DNA of 64,000 nucleotides from Pseudomonadota bacterium (GCA_023456105.1 JAEYAO010000025.1:59742-123741), one strand, 5' to 3'; positions 53,367 to 62,074 are shown, counted from the stretch's first letter. The notes: a model not told the origin generated them from the letters alone. A program made the numbers and translations.

Positions 53367-54980
53367 ATGCCGCTGATCGGGGATTATGTGGAGCGGATCG
53401 CGCCGGTGTCGCCCGCCACGCCCTGCGCCCTCGTCCTGGACCGCTTCACCGACGAACCCAACACCATGGCGATCGCGGTCGTCGGCGACGACGACCGGCC
53501 GTTGGGATTGATCGAGCGCAACGCCTTCACCCTGCGCATGGCGGCCGAGTTCGGGCGCGCCCTCTACGCCCGTCGCCCGGCGGAAAGCTTGATGGACCGC
53601 AACGCGCCGGTGGCCGAGGCGTCTCTCGGCGCCGAAGCCTTCTTCGAGACCTATGACCAGGCCGAACTGGGCGCGCTGCTGAGCGGCTTCATCGTGGTGT
53701 CGGGCGGGCTCTATGTCGGGGTGGGCTCGGCCCTTCAGGTGATCCAGGCGGGGGCCGCCCTGCACCGGCACAGAGCCGAGGCCATGGCGGCCCTGGCGCG
53801 CGACCTCGCCGCAGCGGAAGCCGAAGCCAGCGCCTCCAGCCGCGCCAAGTCCGAGTTCCTGGCGGTGATGAGCCACGAAATTCGCACGCCCCTGAACGGC
53901 GTCCTGGGCGTCGCGGCCCTGATGGAACGTCAACTGGAGCAGGCGGAGATGCGCCCCTATGTGCGCACCATCATCGATTCGGGCGAGAGCCTGCTGCGCC
54001 TGCTGACCGACGCCCTGGACATGTCTCGGGCATCGGCCGGCATGGTCGTGCTGGACGAGGCGCCCACGGACCTGCAGCGCATCGCCGCGGACATCGACGC
54101 CCTGTGGCGACCCCGCGCGGAGGAGTCCTCTCTCGAACTGCGGATCGACACGCGCATGGACGCCGGCGCCTGGGCGGTGACCGACGGCATGCGGCTGAAG
54201 CAGGTGCTGAACAACCTGATCGGCAACGCCCTGAAGTTCACGAAGGCGGGCGGCGTCCACGTCACGGTCGCCACGCGCGAAGACGGCGATCGCATGGCGC
54301 TGGACCTCATCGTGGACGACAGCGGACCAGGCGTGCCGCCCGCAGCTGCGGCCCGCATCTTCGAACCGTTCAACACGGGCGAAGCCGGCCGCGAGGGCGC
54401 GGGCGCCGGCCTCGGGCTGGCGATCTGTCGCCAGATCGCAGAGCAGATGCGCGGCCGGATCCGACTGGAGACCTCGCCGCAGGACGGCGCGCGTTTCCAT
54501 GTGCAGGTGTCGCTGGCGCCCTGCGCCGCAGCGGACGGCCCGGCCCGGATCGCGGCGGCTGAACCCACGCCGCACGAGACGCTGCATGTGCTGGTCGCCG
54601 ACGATAACGCGACGAACCGCTTTGTCGCCGGCAAGCTGATGGAGATGTTCGGCTGCACCTTTGAGTTGGCCGAGAACGGCCGGCAGGCTGTCGAGGCCGC
54701 GTCCATGCGCCGCTTCGACTTGATTCTGATGGACATCAAGATGCCGGTGATGGACGGGGTTCAGGCCACGCGCGCCATACGGGCCCTGCCGGGGCCGGCG
54801 GCGGCCACGCCGATTCTGGCCCTGACCGCCAACGCAGACGAGCGGGACGAGGCCATCTACGTCGCCGCGGGCATGAACGGGGTGGCGCAAAAGCCGATCC
54901 AGCCCGACGCCCTTCTGAACGCCATCCGCCTGACGCTCAGCGAGGCCGCAACTCCGGGCCTGGTCGCTCAGGCGGCCTGA
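53367..54980 (+). CDS. Cytoplasmic hybrid histidine kinase with N-terminal CBS-like sensor and C-terminal receiver
   Basis: The ATG at 53367 sits after GGGGGACGGG and gives 537 residues; a TTG four codons earlier is possible. Residues about 5-105 look like a CBS pair (PNTMAIAVVGDDDRPLGLIE, YARRPAESLMDRNAP). A coiled linker leads to the dimerisation helix with phospho-acceptor His170 (FLAVMSHEIRTPLNGV). The ATPase domain has NNLIGNALKFTKAGG, VDDSGPGVP and GAGLGLAICRQIAEQM. The C-terminal receiver (about 405-525) has DDNATNRFV, phospho-acceptor Asp456 in LILMDIKMPVMDG, and QKPIQPDALL. No membrane helix, so it probably senses a cytoplasmic adenosyl-type ligand. Output partner is unknown. It stands alone between pheS and the rplT terminator. 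Confidence 0.9.
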   Translation: MPLIGDYVERIAPVSPATPCALVLDRFTDEPNTMAIAVVGDDDRPLGLIERNAFTLRMAAEFGRALYARRPAESLMDRNAPVAEASLGAEAFFETYDQAELGALLSGFIVVSGGLYVGVGSALQVIQAGAALHRHRAEAMAALARDLAAAEAEASASSRAKSEFLAVMSHEIRTPLNGVLGVAALMERQLEQAEMRPYVRTIIDSGESLLRLLTDALDMSRASAGMVVLDEAPTDLQRIAADIDALWRPRAEESSLELRIDTRMDAGAWAVTDGMRLKQVLNNLIGNALKFTKAGGVHVTVATREDGDRMALDLIVDDSGPGVPPAAAARIFEPFNTGEAGREGAGAGLGLAICRQIAEQMRGRIRLETSPQDGARFHVQVSLAPCAAADGPARIAAAEPTPHETLHVLVADDNATNRFVAGKLMEMFGCTFELAENGRQAVEAASMRRFDLILMDIKMPVMDGVQATRAIRALPGPAAATPILALTANADERDEAIYVAAGMNGVAQKPIQPDALLNAIRLTLSEAATPGLVAQAA

Positions 54981-54992
54981 CCCCAACAGCGA

Positions 54993-55024
54993 AACGCCCG
55001 CCCCGGCGAACCGGAGCGGGCGTT
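54993..55024. terminator. Stem-loop between the histidine kinase and rplT
   Basis: AACGCCCGC and GCGGGCGTT arms, extended by CCGG/CCGG around CGAA with one mismatch, form a stable stem between the two convergent genes. There is no long T run on either side, so it may need Rho or act mainly as a 3'-end stabiliser. Confidence 0.65.
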
Positions 55025-55048
55025 GATCGATCGATCAGGCGGGCGGCT

Positions 55049-55402
55049 TTACGCCAGCGCGGCGCGAACCTTGTCGGCCACGGCCTTGAAGCCCGTCGCG
55101 TCGGCGGCGATCGAAGCCAGAACCTTGCGGTCCAGTTCGATGCCGGCCTTGTTCAGGCCGTTGATGAACTGGCTGTAGGTGAAGCCTTCCAGACGCGCGG
55201 CGGCGTTGATGCGCTGGATCCACAGGGCGCGGAAATTGCGCTTCTTGGTGCGGCGGTCGCGGTACGCATACTGACCGGCGCGGTCCACGGCGGCCTTGGC
55301 CGTGCGGATGGTGTTCTTGCGGCGACCGGAGAAGCCCTTGGCCTGCTCCAGTACCTTTTTGTGCTTGGCGTGGGACGTGACGCCCCGTTTCACGCGAGCC
55401 AT
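55049..55402 (-). CDS. rplT: 50S ribosomal protein L20
   Basis: L20 binds 23S rRNA early in 50S assembly. The 117 residues are standard, with MARVKRGVTSHAKHKKVLEQ, AKGFSGRRKNTIRTAK, RDRRTKKRNFRALWIQRINA and SQFINGLNKAGIELDRK all conserved. It follows rpmI by 53 bases and both follow infC, the classic infC-rpmI-rplT order. In many bacteria L20 represses its own operon by binding a leader; no such leader was identified here. It ends close to a stem-loop shared with the kinase gene. Confidence 0.99.
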   Translation of the reverse strand: MARVKRGVTSHAKHKKVLEQAKGFSGRRKNTIRTAKAAVDRAGQYAYRDRRTKKRNFRALWIQRINAAARLEGFTYSQFINGLNKAGIELDRKVLASIAADATGFKAVADKVRAALA

Positions 55403-55455
55403 GATTTAGTCCTTCAAATTCTTTGCGGTGAGATCAGTCGAGCTGCGTGCGCCGA

Positions 55456-55653
55456 TCAGGCGTACGGCATGTAGGACTTGATCTTGCGGGTGTCGGCGTC
55501 GGACATGGTTTCCGTGCCGCGGCGCTGGCGGATGTACTTGGAGTTGTGGCTGATCAAGCGGTGACGCTTGCCCGCGACTCCGGCCTTCACCTTGCCGCTC
55601 GCCGTGAATTTGAAGCGCTTCTTGGCGCCCGACTTCGTCTTCAGTTTCGGCAT
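55456..55653 (-). CDS. rpmI: 50S ribosomal protein L35
   Basis: This gene encodes 65 residues, starting at 55653 with MPKLKTKSGAKKRFKFTASG and KRHRLISHNSKYIRQRRG, the complete conserved L35 sequence; a longer frame to 55809 is spurious. L35 is a small basic 50S protein near the peptidyl transferase region. The ATG follows AAGGAG. It lies between infC, 206 bases upstream beyond a stem-loop, and rplT, 53 bases downstream, and is probably co-transcribed with rplT. Confidence 0.99.
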   Translation of the reverse strand: MPKLKTKSGAKKRFKFTASGKVKAGVAGKRHRLISHNSKYIRQRRGTETMSDADTRKIKSYMPYA

Positions 55654-55809
55654 TTCAGTCTCCTTGTTGGAGGGCGGTCGTCCTTTGGGCTGCTTGAGCC
55701 CGCCGGGTGAACACCTTCCAGAGTTTAAGAGCCGCCCAGGCATGCCTGTTCGCCCGACGGCTCGGTACGCGAAGGCGCGGCTTCTACGCCAAGCAAAGCC
55801 TCGACGCAA

Positions 55810-55837
55810 GACGCCCCGGCCTTTCGACCGGGGCGTC
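55810..55837 (-). terminator. Stem-loop after infC, possible attenuator before rpmI-rplT
   Basis: A perfect ten-base stem, GACGCCCCGG and CCGGGGCGTC around eight bases, lies 22 bases past the infC stop. Only a weak T content follows, so full termination is uncertain; it could separate infC output from rpmI-rplT. Confidence 0.55.
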
Positions 55838-55859
55838 TCTTCAACCGCGCTGGAAAACC

Positions 55860-56381
55860 TCAGCGGGGCGCCAGGATCATGATCATCTGGCGGCCTTCCA
55901 TCTTGGGCGAGAACTCGACCTTGGCCACTTCGTCGAAGTCGGTCTGCACCTTGTTCAGCAGCTTCATGCCGAGTTCCGGGTGGGCCATCTCGCGACCCCG
56001 AAAGCGAAGGGTTACCTTGACCTTGTCGCCCTCCTCGAAGAAGCGGTGCATGGCCTTGGTCTTCACCTCATAGTCGTGGGTGTCGATGTTCGGCCGCAGC
56101 TTGATTTCCTTGAGCTCGACGACCTTCTGGCGCTTGCGCTGCTCGGCCTTTTTCTTCTGCTCCTGGAAACGGAACTTGCCGTAATCGAGGATCTTGGCCA
56201 CCGGCGGATCGGCCGTGGCGACGATCTCGACCAGGTCCAGCCCGGCTTCCTCGGCGGCTTCCAGCGCGGCGGAGGTCGGCATCACGCCCTGCTTCTCACC
56301 GTTCTGGTCGATGAGCAGCACGCGCGGCGAGCGGATTTCCTGGTTCATACGCGGCCCGTCCTTCACGGGCGGCGCTTGCAT
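55860..56381 (-). CDS. infC: Translation initiation factor IF-3
   Basis: IF-3 keeps the 30S subunit free and checks the start codon. The 173 residues show the N-terminal domain (PRVLLIDQNGEKQGVMPTSA), the lysine-rich linker (FRFQEQKKKAEQRKRQKVVE) and the C-terminal domain (LRPNIDTHDYEVKTKAMHRF, VTLRFRGREMAHPELG, PKMEGRQMIMILAPR). The reading starts at an ordinary ATG (MQAPPVKDGPRMN) rather than the AUU-type codon used for autoregulation in E. coli. It is the first gene of infC-rpmI-rplT, with its promoter in the 142 bases before the divergent hydrolase gene. Confidence 0.99.
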   Translation of the reverse strand: MQAPPVKDGPRMNQEIRSPRVLLIDQNGEKQGVMPTSAALEAAEEAGLDLVEIVATADPPVAKILDYGKFRFQEQKKKAEQRKRQKVVELKEIKLRPNIDTHDYEVKTKAMHRFFEEGDKVKVTLRFRGREMAHPELGMKLLNKVQTDFDEVAKVEFSPKMEGRQMIMILAPR

Positions 56382-56523
56382 GGGACGGCGAATGGGCGTC
56401 GTTTCCTTATGTGATCAGAGAAGGCGTATTCTGACGAGACGGAGCGCGTGGCGGATCGCCACGTTCCTCCCGATGGGCCAATATGGCCGTGAAAGCCCCG
56501 TTTTTCAAGCCGAGCCCCTCCCC

Positions 56524-57258
56524 ATGATCCAGACCCTGATCCGTCCCGACGGCGAGACGCTGGCCTTTCGCTCCGTCGGGGGCTCAGGCCCGACCGCCGT
56601 GTGGATCGGCGGCTTCCGCTCGGACATGGAGGGGACCAAGGCGCTGGCGCTGGACGCGGCCGCGCGAGAACGGGGCTGGAACTTCGTCCGCTATGACCAC
56701 TTCGCGCACGGCGCCTCTTCCGGCGACTGGAGGCAGGCGACGATCGGGCGCTGGCGCGAGGACGCAATCGCCCTGATCGACCGTCTGGAGGGGCCGGTGA
56801 TCCCGGTCGGATCGTCCATGGGCGGCTGGGTGGCCCTGCTGCTGGCGCTGGTTCGGCCTGAGCGCGTGCGCGGTCTGGTTCTGGTCAATCCAGCGCAGGA
56901 CTTCACCGAGCGGCTGATGTGGCCGGGCCTGGCCGACCACGAACGCCAGGCCATCCTGCGCGACGGCGAGACCACGGTGATCGAGGATGGTCTAGGCGCC
57001 TATGTCCTGACCCGCGCCATGTTTGAGGAGGCGAAGGGCTGGATGCTGCTGGACGGCCCCATCGACATCACCGCGCCCACTCACATCCTTCAGGGCCGCG
57101 CGGACGACGTGGTGCCGTGGCGTCATCAGGTCGAACTGATCGAACGCCTGCGCGGCGGCGACGTTCGGCTCGATCTGATCGAGAGCGGCGACCATCGGCT
57201 TTCGACGCCTAACGACCTCGACCGGCTGATCGCAGCGGTTGAAGGAATGCGAGCCTAG
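56524..57258 (+). CDS. Alpha/beta hydrolase, ABHD10-like
   Basis: This 244-residue hydrolase starts at 56524 (MIQTLIRPDGETLAF); an earlier ATG at 56473 in frame is possible. The nucleophile Ser is in PVIPVGSSMGGWVALLLA (G-S-S-M-G) at about 98. The acid Asp is in GRADDVVPW, and the His is in ESGDHRLSTP. The N-terminal WIGGFRSDMEGTKALALDAA followed by RYDHFAHGASSGDWRQATIG closely resembles mammalian ABHD10, a mitochondrial depalmitoylase/thioesterase, which would have an alphaproteobacterial ancestry. Its substrate here is unknown; a thioesterase or esterase is likely. It ends tail to tail with aguB, overlapping by four bases. Confidence 0.87.
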   Translation: MIQTLIRPDGETLAFRSVGGSGPTAVWIGGFRSDMEGTKALALDAAARERGWNFVRYDHFAHGASSGDWRQATIGRWREDAIALIDRLEGPVIPVGSSMGGWVALLLALVRPERVRGLVLVNPAQDFTERLMWPGLADHERQAILRDGETTVIEDGLGAYVLTRAMFEEAKGWMLLDGPIDITAPTHILQGRADDVVPWRHQVELIERLRGGDVRLDLIESGDHRLSTPNDLDRLIAAVEGMRA

Positions 57259-58118
57259 CGCGGTCCCAGCAGCGAGCTGTACAGGTCCGTGCGCCGGTCG
57301 CGGAAGAAGCCCCAAGCCGCCCGGTGCCGGTCCAGGTAGTCGAGATCGAACTGGTGCACGACCACGCCCTCCTCGCCCCGCCCGAGGCTCTCCACCAGGT
57401 CGCCTCGATGGTCGGCGATGAAGGACGAGCCGTAGAAGACCTGTCCGGCCTCCGTCACCTGCTCATGCCCGGTCCGGTTGGCGCCCACCACCGGCACGAC
57501 GTTGGACACCGCATGTCCCTGCATCGCGCGCCGCCAGGGCTCGGCCGTGTCCAGCTCCTTGTCGTGCGGCTCCGAGCCGATGGCGGTGGGGTACATCAGC
57601 ACCTCCGCGCCCTGCAGCATCATCGCCCGCGCCGTCTCCGGATACCACTGGTCCCAGCAGATGCCGACGCCGACCCGCCCAAAGCGCGTGTTCCAGACCT
57701 TGAACCCCGTGTCGCCCGGTCGGAAGTAATACTTCTCCTGGTAGCCTGGGCCGTCGGGAATATGGCTCTTGCGGTAGACGCCCAGCGCCTCGCCGTCCGC
57801 GTCCAGCATCACCAGCGAGTTGTAGTATTGCGGCCCGTCGCGCTCGAAGATCGACACCGGGATCGCCACCCCCAGTTCGGCCGCCACCAGCGACAGGGCG
57901 GTCACGCACGGATGCTCGCGCCAGGCGTAGGCCTCTGCGAACCAGCGCTCCTCTTGCGATACGCAGAAATACGGCCCCTGGAACAGCTCGGACGGCAGGA
58001 TCACCTGCGCGCCCCGCCCCGCCGCCTCGCGAACGAAGTCGATGGTCTTCTTGATGTTGGCCTGCATGTCCTCGCCATAGGACGTCTGGATCGCGGCGAC
58101 GGAGATCGTGCGGGGCAT
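57255..58118 (-). CDS. aguB: N-carbamoylputrescine amidohydrolase
   Basis: AguB hydrolyses N-carbamoylputrescine to putrescine, CO2 and ammonia, the last step of the agmatine pathway. The ATG at 58118 gives 287 residues and overlaps the aguA stop as TGATG. It is a nitrilase-superfamily enzyme with the Glu-Lys-Cys triad: Glu44 in LPSELFQG, Lys in GVYRKSHIPDGPGYQEKYYF, and Cys in VGICWDQWYPETAR. The Cys context (ICWDQWYPE) is specific for the AguB subgroup. Pairing with aguA on the same message confirms the pathway. Confidence 0.96.
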   Translation of the reverse strand: MPRTISVAAIQTSYGEDMQANIKKTIDFVREAAGRGAQVILPSELFQGPYFCVSQEERWFAEAYAWREHPCVTALSLVAAELGVAIPVSIFERDGPQYYNSLVMLDADGEALGVYRKSHIPDGPGYQEKYYFRPGDTGFKVWNTRFGRVGVGICWDQWYPETARAMMLQGAEVLMYPTAIGSEPHDKELDTAEPWRRAMQGHAVSNVVPVVGANRTGHEQVTEAGQVFYGSSFIADHRGDLVESLGRGEEGVVVHQFDLDYLDRHRAAWGFFRDRRTDLYSSLLGPR

Positions 58119-59116
58119 CAGGCCGGCTCCTGCTGAGAGATGCAGTGAAAGGATCCGCCGCCGGACAGGACGGCCAGTGACGGCAGCGGAATGATCTCGC
58201 GATCGGGGAAGACGGTCTGAAGCGCCTGACACGCCAGGTCCGCCGCCCGCTCGTCGCCATAGGTCGGCACGATCACCGCGCCGTTGGCGATCAGGAAGTT
58301 CATGTGGCTGGCGGGGATGACCTCGTCCTCGTCCTCGATCCGGCCCGGCGACGGGATCCGCAGCACCCGGATCGCGCGTCCCTCCGCATCGGTCATGGCC
58401 AGGAGATCGCGCGCCACGGCGTCATACACCTCGGCGTTCGGATCGTTCTCGCCCCAGGCGATCGGGCAGGCGACCACCCCCGGTGCCACGAACCGCGCCA
58501 GATTGTCCACGTGGCCGTCCGTATGGTCGTTCAGCAGGCCGTCGCCGAGCCACAGCACCTTGCGCGCGCCCAGCGCCTCGGCCAGCGCCGCCTCGGCCTT
58601 GGCTTCGGTCCAGTCGCCATTGCGGTTAGGATTCAGCAGGCACTGGCGCGTGGTCAGCACCGTGCCCGCCCCGTCGTGATCCAGCGCGCCACCTTCCAGC
58701 ACGACGTCATGACGGTCCAGGGCGACGCCCGCCGCCCGCCCGATCTGGTCGGCGACTTCGTCGTCGTGCGGCAGGTCGTATTTTCCGCCCCAGCCGTTGA
58801 AGCGGAACGCCGCCGCGCGCGCCGAGCCCGAGCCAAAGATGGGCCCCGTGTCCCTCAGCCAGATGTCGCCAAAGCGGCCCGCCATGACCTCCACGCCCTC
58901 GACGCCGGCGAAGCGCGCCCGCGCTTCCTCCAGCGCCTCTTCGTCGCCGACCATCAGCCGGACCTGTTCGCCCCCCGGACCCGCCAACGCGCGAACCAGC
59001 GCCTCGACCTCGGCTTGCGCAGGCTCCAGGTTTTCCTCCCACAGCTCCGCATGCGACGGCCAGCCGACCCACATCGCGCGATGCGGCGACCATTCGGCGG
59101 GGATGGGCGGGCTCAT
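58118..59116 (-). CDS. aguA: Agmatine deiminase
   Basis: AguA converts agmatine to N-carbamoylputrescine and ammonia, feeding putrescine synthesis without ornithine decarboxylase. It has 332 residues. Guanidine-modifying enzyme motifs are clear: FGDIWLRDTGPIF near residue 85, FNGWGGKYDLPHDDEV, VLEGGALDHDGAGTVLTT with the catalytic Asp, LLNDHTDGHVDNLARF with the catalytic His, and the nucleophile Cys325 in GGGSFHCISQQ close to the C-terminus. It is coupled to aguB by the TGATG overlap and is the first gene of the pair; the TonB receptor gene lies 126 bases upstream beyond a terminator. No arginine decarboxylase gene is seen here. Confidence 0.96.
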   Translation of the reverse strand: MSPPIPAEWSPHRAMWVGWPSHAELWEENLEPAQAEVEALVRALAGPGGEQVRLMVGDEEALEEARARFAGVEGVEVMAGRFGDIWLRDTGPIFGSGSARAAAFRFNGWGGKYDLPHDDEVADQIGRAAGVALDRHDVVLEGGALDHDGAGTVLTTRQCLLNPNRNGDWTEAKAEAALAEALGARKVLWLGDGLLNDHTDGHVDNLARFVAPGVVACPIAWGENDPNAEVYDAVARDLLAMTDAEGRAIRVLRIPSPGRIEDEDEVIPASHMNFLIANGAVIVPTYGDERAADLACQALQTVFPDREIIPLPSLAVLSGGGSFHCISQQEPA

Positions 59117-59186
59117 GGCGCTCTCCGGGGATCAGGACGACGGCCGCGCCATATGGCGTCCGCCGCCCCCCACTTCAACAGCCAAG

Positions 59187-59217
59187 AAAAAAGGCGGCCC
59201 GCGAACGGACCGCCCTT
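59187..59217 (-). terminator. Rho-independent terminator of the TonB receptor gene
   Basis: On the minus strand, GGCGG and CCGCC arms with an inner CCG/CGG pair around a short loop are followed by TTTTTT. It lies 25 bases after the receptor stop and separates it from aguA-aguB. Confidence 0.88.
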
Positions 59218-59242
59218 CTCTGCTCAGGTCTGTGTCAGGACC

Positions 59243-61930
59243 TTAGAAGCGCAGACCCACCGTCATCTGAACCGTGCGCGGAGCGCCCAGCGAGTAGGTC
59301 CGGGCCTGACCGGCGCGGAGCGGAACGCGCGGATCGCTGCTGACAGCGGCGGCCAGCCCGTTGTTCCCCTGAGAAATGTTGCCCAGATAGTATTCGTCAA
59401 ACAGGTTGGTGACGTTCAGTTGCACGTAAGCGCCCTGAATGGAGATGTTCGGCAGTTCGTAGCGAACATCCAGATCGGCCACGATGTAGGACGGAGCGAT
59501 TTCATCATTCACGTCAGTGGCGAAGCGGTCGTCGACGTACTTGCCTTGCAGGCCGATGTGCAGGTTCTCGGTCGGGTCCCAATCGATACGGGCCGAGTAG
59601 GTCCAGTCCGGCGTCTCCACGACCTTCTTGCCCTTGGTCGGCAGGAACTGCGGGATCACCAGGGCTGCCGCCGGAGCCGTCGGGCAAGCCGGCGTGGTGC
59701 CGGCGACCTGGCTGGCGCTGGTGCAGTTAAAGTTGCCAAGGAACAGGTCGTCTTGCAGCTCGCTGTCGTTATACGAGGCCGAGGCGTTGATCGTCCATTG
59801 ATCGTTCAGGACATATCCGACCTGGGCGTCGAAGCCCTTCTGCTTCACCGCCCCGACGTTGCGGTCGATGCTGAAGCCGAAGGTCGGCGAGTTTATGTCA
59901 TTGTCCAAAGAGCTGACGATGCGATTTTCGAACTCAGTGTACCATAGAGCCAGCGCTCCGATCACGCGCGCCGAGCTGAAACGATAGCCGAGGTCATAGG
60001 TGCTGGTGGTTTCCGGCTGGACCGCGGAGAAGTCGATCTCGGTGCTGCCGGCGTTACGAACCGGTTGATATAGGTTGTCCGTTCGGGGCACCGAAATGCC
60101 CTCGGCGTAGCTGGCGTAGACGCTGTGGCCTTCACCAAAGCGGTACACGGCACCCACGTTAGGCAGCACATCGTCGTACTTGAGCGTGACGTCATAAGGC
60201 GGAATGTAGAGGGTCGAGCCCGTCGAGGCGAAGGTGACGTTTCCGTTCGCAGCTGTAGTGGCGGGGGTCTCGGTCGTGCATCGAACCGTCGAGCTACCGT
60301 TCTGCGAGTAGCAGAACTGGTTCAACTCGCGCTCGAAGAACGGTGCGCGGACACCGACGTTGATGGTCAGGCTGTCGTTCAGGAAATCGCCGATGTACTC
60401 GACGGCGATCTGGTTCAGTTGCGCGATGGAGAAACGGTCACGGCTGCGGATGAAGGAGCCGTCGCGGCCGAACACGCGGGCTTCATCATCGCCCCAGCGC
60501 TCCTGTCCCGCGAACACATTGCCGGGCTCGCTGTCACGGCCCAGGCGGATCGCCTCGCCAGTCTGGCGGTGACGGCCGTAATCAAGGGTGTAGGCGGCGC
60601 GAACACGATGGCCCTCGGCGATGTCCCAGATCAGCGAACTGGTCAGGCCGTAGCGATGCGTGTTGGTGTTACTGGGCGTGTAGAGACCGACGTTGTCGCA
60701 GGTATCCCCGTCGCCGTTCAGGTCGACACCGGTGCCGCCAAAGGCTGCCGTCGCGCATTGAGCGTTGGTGATGGCGCTGAGACCCGTGGCGCTGTTGTTG
60801 TTGGCGCGGTTCTGGTCAAGGCGATCATCACGCTCATTGTACAGCGTATAGCCTCCGCCGTTGGCGATCGTGTACTGGAACGAGGGGTCGATGGTGATGC
60901 GAAGATTGTCGCGCAGGCCATAGCTGAACTGGCCGCGAATATTTCCGGTGTTGGACGGGTTGATCCGGATGCCGTGATAGTTGGTGCAGCTGCCGGTCGC
61001 GATCGAGTTGTCGCTGAGGACGCGTTGGCTCTGAGTGTTCCCATCCTGCACCGTGCCGTTCACACCCAGAGGCGGAATGCACGCGATATCGTTTTCCAGA
61101 AAGGATTCGGCGTCGAACTGAGCCCGAGTGATCAGATTATTGTATTGACTGTTGCGGTTCTCGTTCCAGTGAGCCGCGACGCTGGCGAAGTTGCCGTTGC
61201 CCAAGTCTTGGTAGAGCTTGCCGTTGAACTGCAGTTTCTCCAGTTCACCTGGACCCTTGAACTTGTCGTAGTTGGTGTAGGAGACCGTGCCGTAGGCGGT
61301 TGTGCCCCAAGGGCCGAACTCGCCCGAGTCAAGGCGCACGAACATGCGCTTGTAGTTATATTCGCCGATCGACGCGTTGACCTGAAGTCCGGCGACGTCC
61401 AGCGGCGTTGCAGAGCGGTAGGCGATCGTGCCGCCGGTCGCCGACGCTGTCGGGCTGTCGACATCCGTAGTGCCTTGGTTGACTGAGGCGCGCTCGATCA
61501 GTTCCGAGTCCAATTGCTGGTTCGTGTAGGTGGCGTAGTTGCCGGTGTCGTTCAGCGGCATGCCGTCAAAGGTTACCGAAACGCGATTACCGTCGAAGCC
61601 GCGCAGGCGGATATTCCCGCCGGAATTGCCGTACGGATCGCTGTTCACGAAGTTCAGGCCAGGAACGAGGTTTAAGCTCTGCAGGATGGTCTGACCGGCT
61701 GCTTGCGTGCCGATGTACTCCTGCGTGATGGAAGACCGCGTCTTTGCGACGGTTTCGGCGACCGTGACGCCGTCGGCGCTGCGCGGGCCACGAGCGCCGG
61801 TGACCACGACCTCGCTGAGTTCGGTGGCTGCGGTGCCCGACGATTGTGCCGACGCCGCTCCCGCCGCAACGAGACTGCCGAACAGAGCCGTGGTCGCCCA
61901 GAAGAGGCGCTTGCGGTTCATCATTGTCAT
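59243..61930 (-). CDS. TonB-dependent outer-membrane receptor, probably phosphate-starvation induced
   Basis: This 895-residue receptor has a signal peptide (about 1-28, ending ASAQ) and a plug domain with a TonB-box-like ELSEVVVTGAR and the sequence LVPGLNFVNSDPYGNSGGNI, RLRGFDGNRVSVTFDGMPLN. A 22-strand barrel follows, ending in the C-terminal aromatic MTVGLRF. It imports a scarce ligand across the outer membrane using TonB energy. A three-repeat Pho box lies about 80-110 bases upstream, so the ligand may be a phosphorus source such as a phosphorylated compound, or the receptor may serve phosphate-stress metabolism; this is inference. Start could be at 61930 or two codons later. It is followed by a strong terminator. 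Confidence 0.92.
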   Translation of the reverse strand: MTMMNRKRLFWATTALFGSLVAAGAASAQSSGTAATELSEVVVTGARGPRSADGVTVAETVAKTRSSITQEYIGTQAAGQTILQSLNLVPGLNFVNSDPYGNSGGNIRLRGFDGNRVSVTFDGMPLNDTGNYATYTNQQLDSELIERASVNQGTTDVDSPTASATGGTIAYRSATPLDVAGLQVNASIGEYNYKRMFVRLDSGEFGPWGTTAYGTVSYTNYDKFKGPGELEKLQFNGKLYQDLGNGNFASVAAHWNENRNSQYNNLITRAQFDAESFLENDIACIPPLGVNGTVQDGNTQSQRVLSDNSIATGSCTNYHGIRINPSNTGNIRGQFSYGLRDNLRITIDPSFQYTIANGGGYTLYNERDDRLDQNRANNNSATGLSAITNAQCATAAFGGTGVDLNGDGDTCDNVGLYTPSNTNTHRYGLTSSLIWDIAEGHRVRAAYTLDYGRHRQTGEAIRLGRDSEPGNVFAGQERWGDDEARVFGRDGSFIRSRDRFSIAQLNQIAVEYIGDFLNDSLTINVGVRAPFFERELNQFCYSQNGSSTVRCTTETPATTAANGNVTFASTGSTLYIPPYDVTLKYDDVLPNVGAVYRFGEGHSVYASYAEGISVPRTDNLYQPVRNAGSTEIDFSAVQPETTSTYDLGYRFSSARVIGALALWYTEFENRIVSSLDNDINSPTFGFSIDRNVGAVKQKGFDAQVGYVLNDQWTINASASYNDSELQDDLFLGNFNCTSASQVAGTTPACPTAPAAALVIPQFLPTKGKKVVETPDWTYSARIDWDPTENLHIGLQGKYVDDRFATDVNDEIAPSYIVADLDVRYELPNISIQGAYVQLNVTNLFDEYYLGNISQGNNGLAAAVSSDPRVPLRAGQARTYSLGAPRTVQMTVGLRF

Positions 61931-62010
61931 CTATCCCCAGATGGAAAGTCGGGCGAACCAGAGCAGCTCGCCGTGATGGCGCCCCATTAGGCCGGGTGTC
62001 AGAACGCTGG

Positions 62011-62039
62011 ACGACAGTTGCATGACAGAGTCATGACAT
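62011..62039 (-). promoter_or_regulatory. Pho box (PhoB site) upstream of the TonB receptor gene
   Basis: On the minus strand ATGTCAT-GACT-CTGTCAT and then GCAA-CTGTCGT: three heptamers close to CTGTCAT at exact 11-base spacing. This fits the PhoB consensus well. It lies 81 bases upstream of the receptor start and behind the kpsS-like stop. Confidence 0.85.
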
Positions 62040-62074
62040 GGAAGGAGGGTGACGCATGCGCCACACCCGGTGGG

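Noticed and set aside
53343..54986. 547-codon minus-strand frame opposite the hybrid kinase
   Set aside because: No recognisable domain, composition of a shadow, while the plus strand has full kinase and receiver motifs.
55024..55037. Self-complementary TGATCGATCGATCA next to the kinase terminator
   Set aside because: A short GATC repeat without partner copies; probably chance beside the stem-loop.
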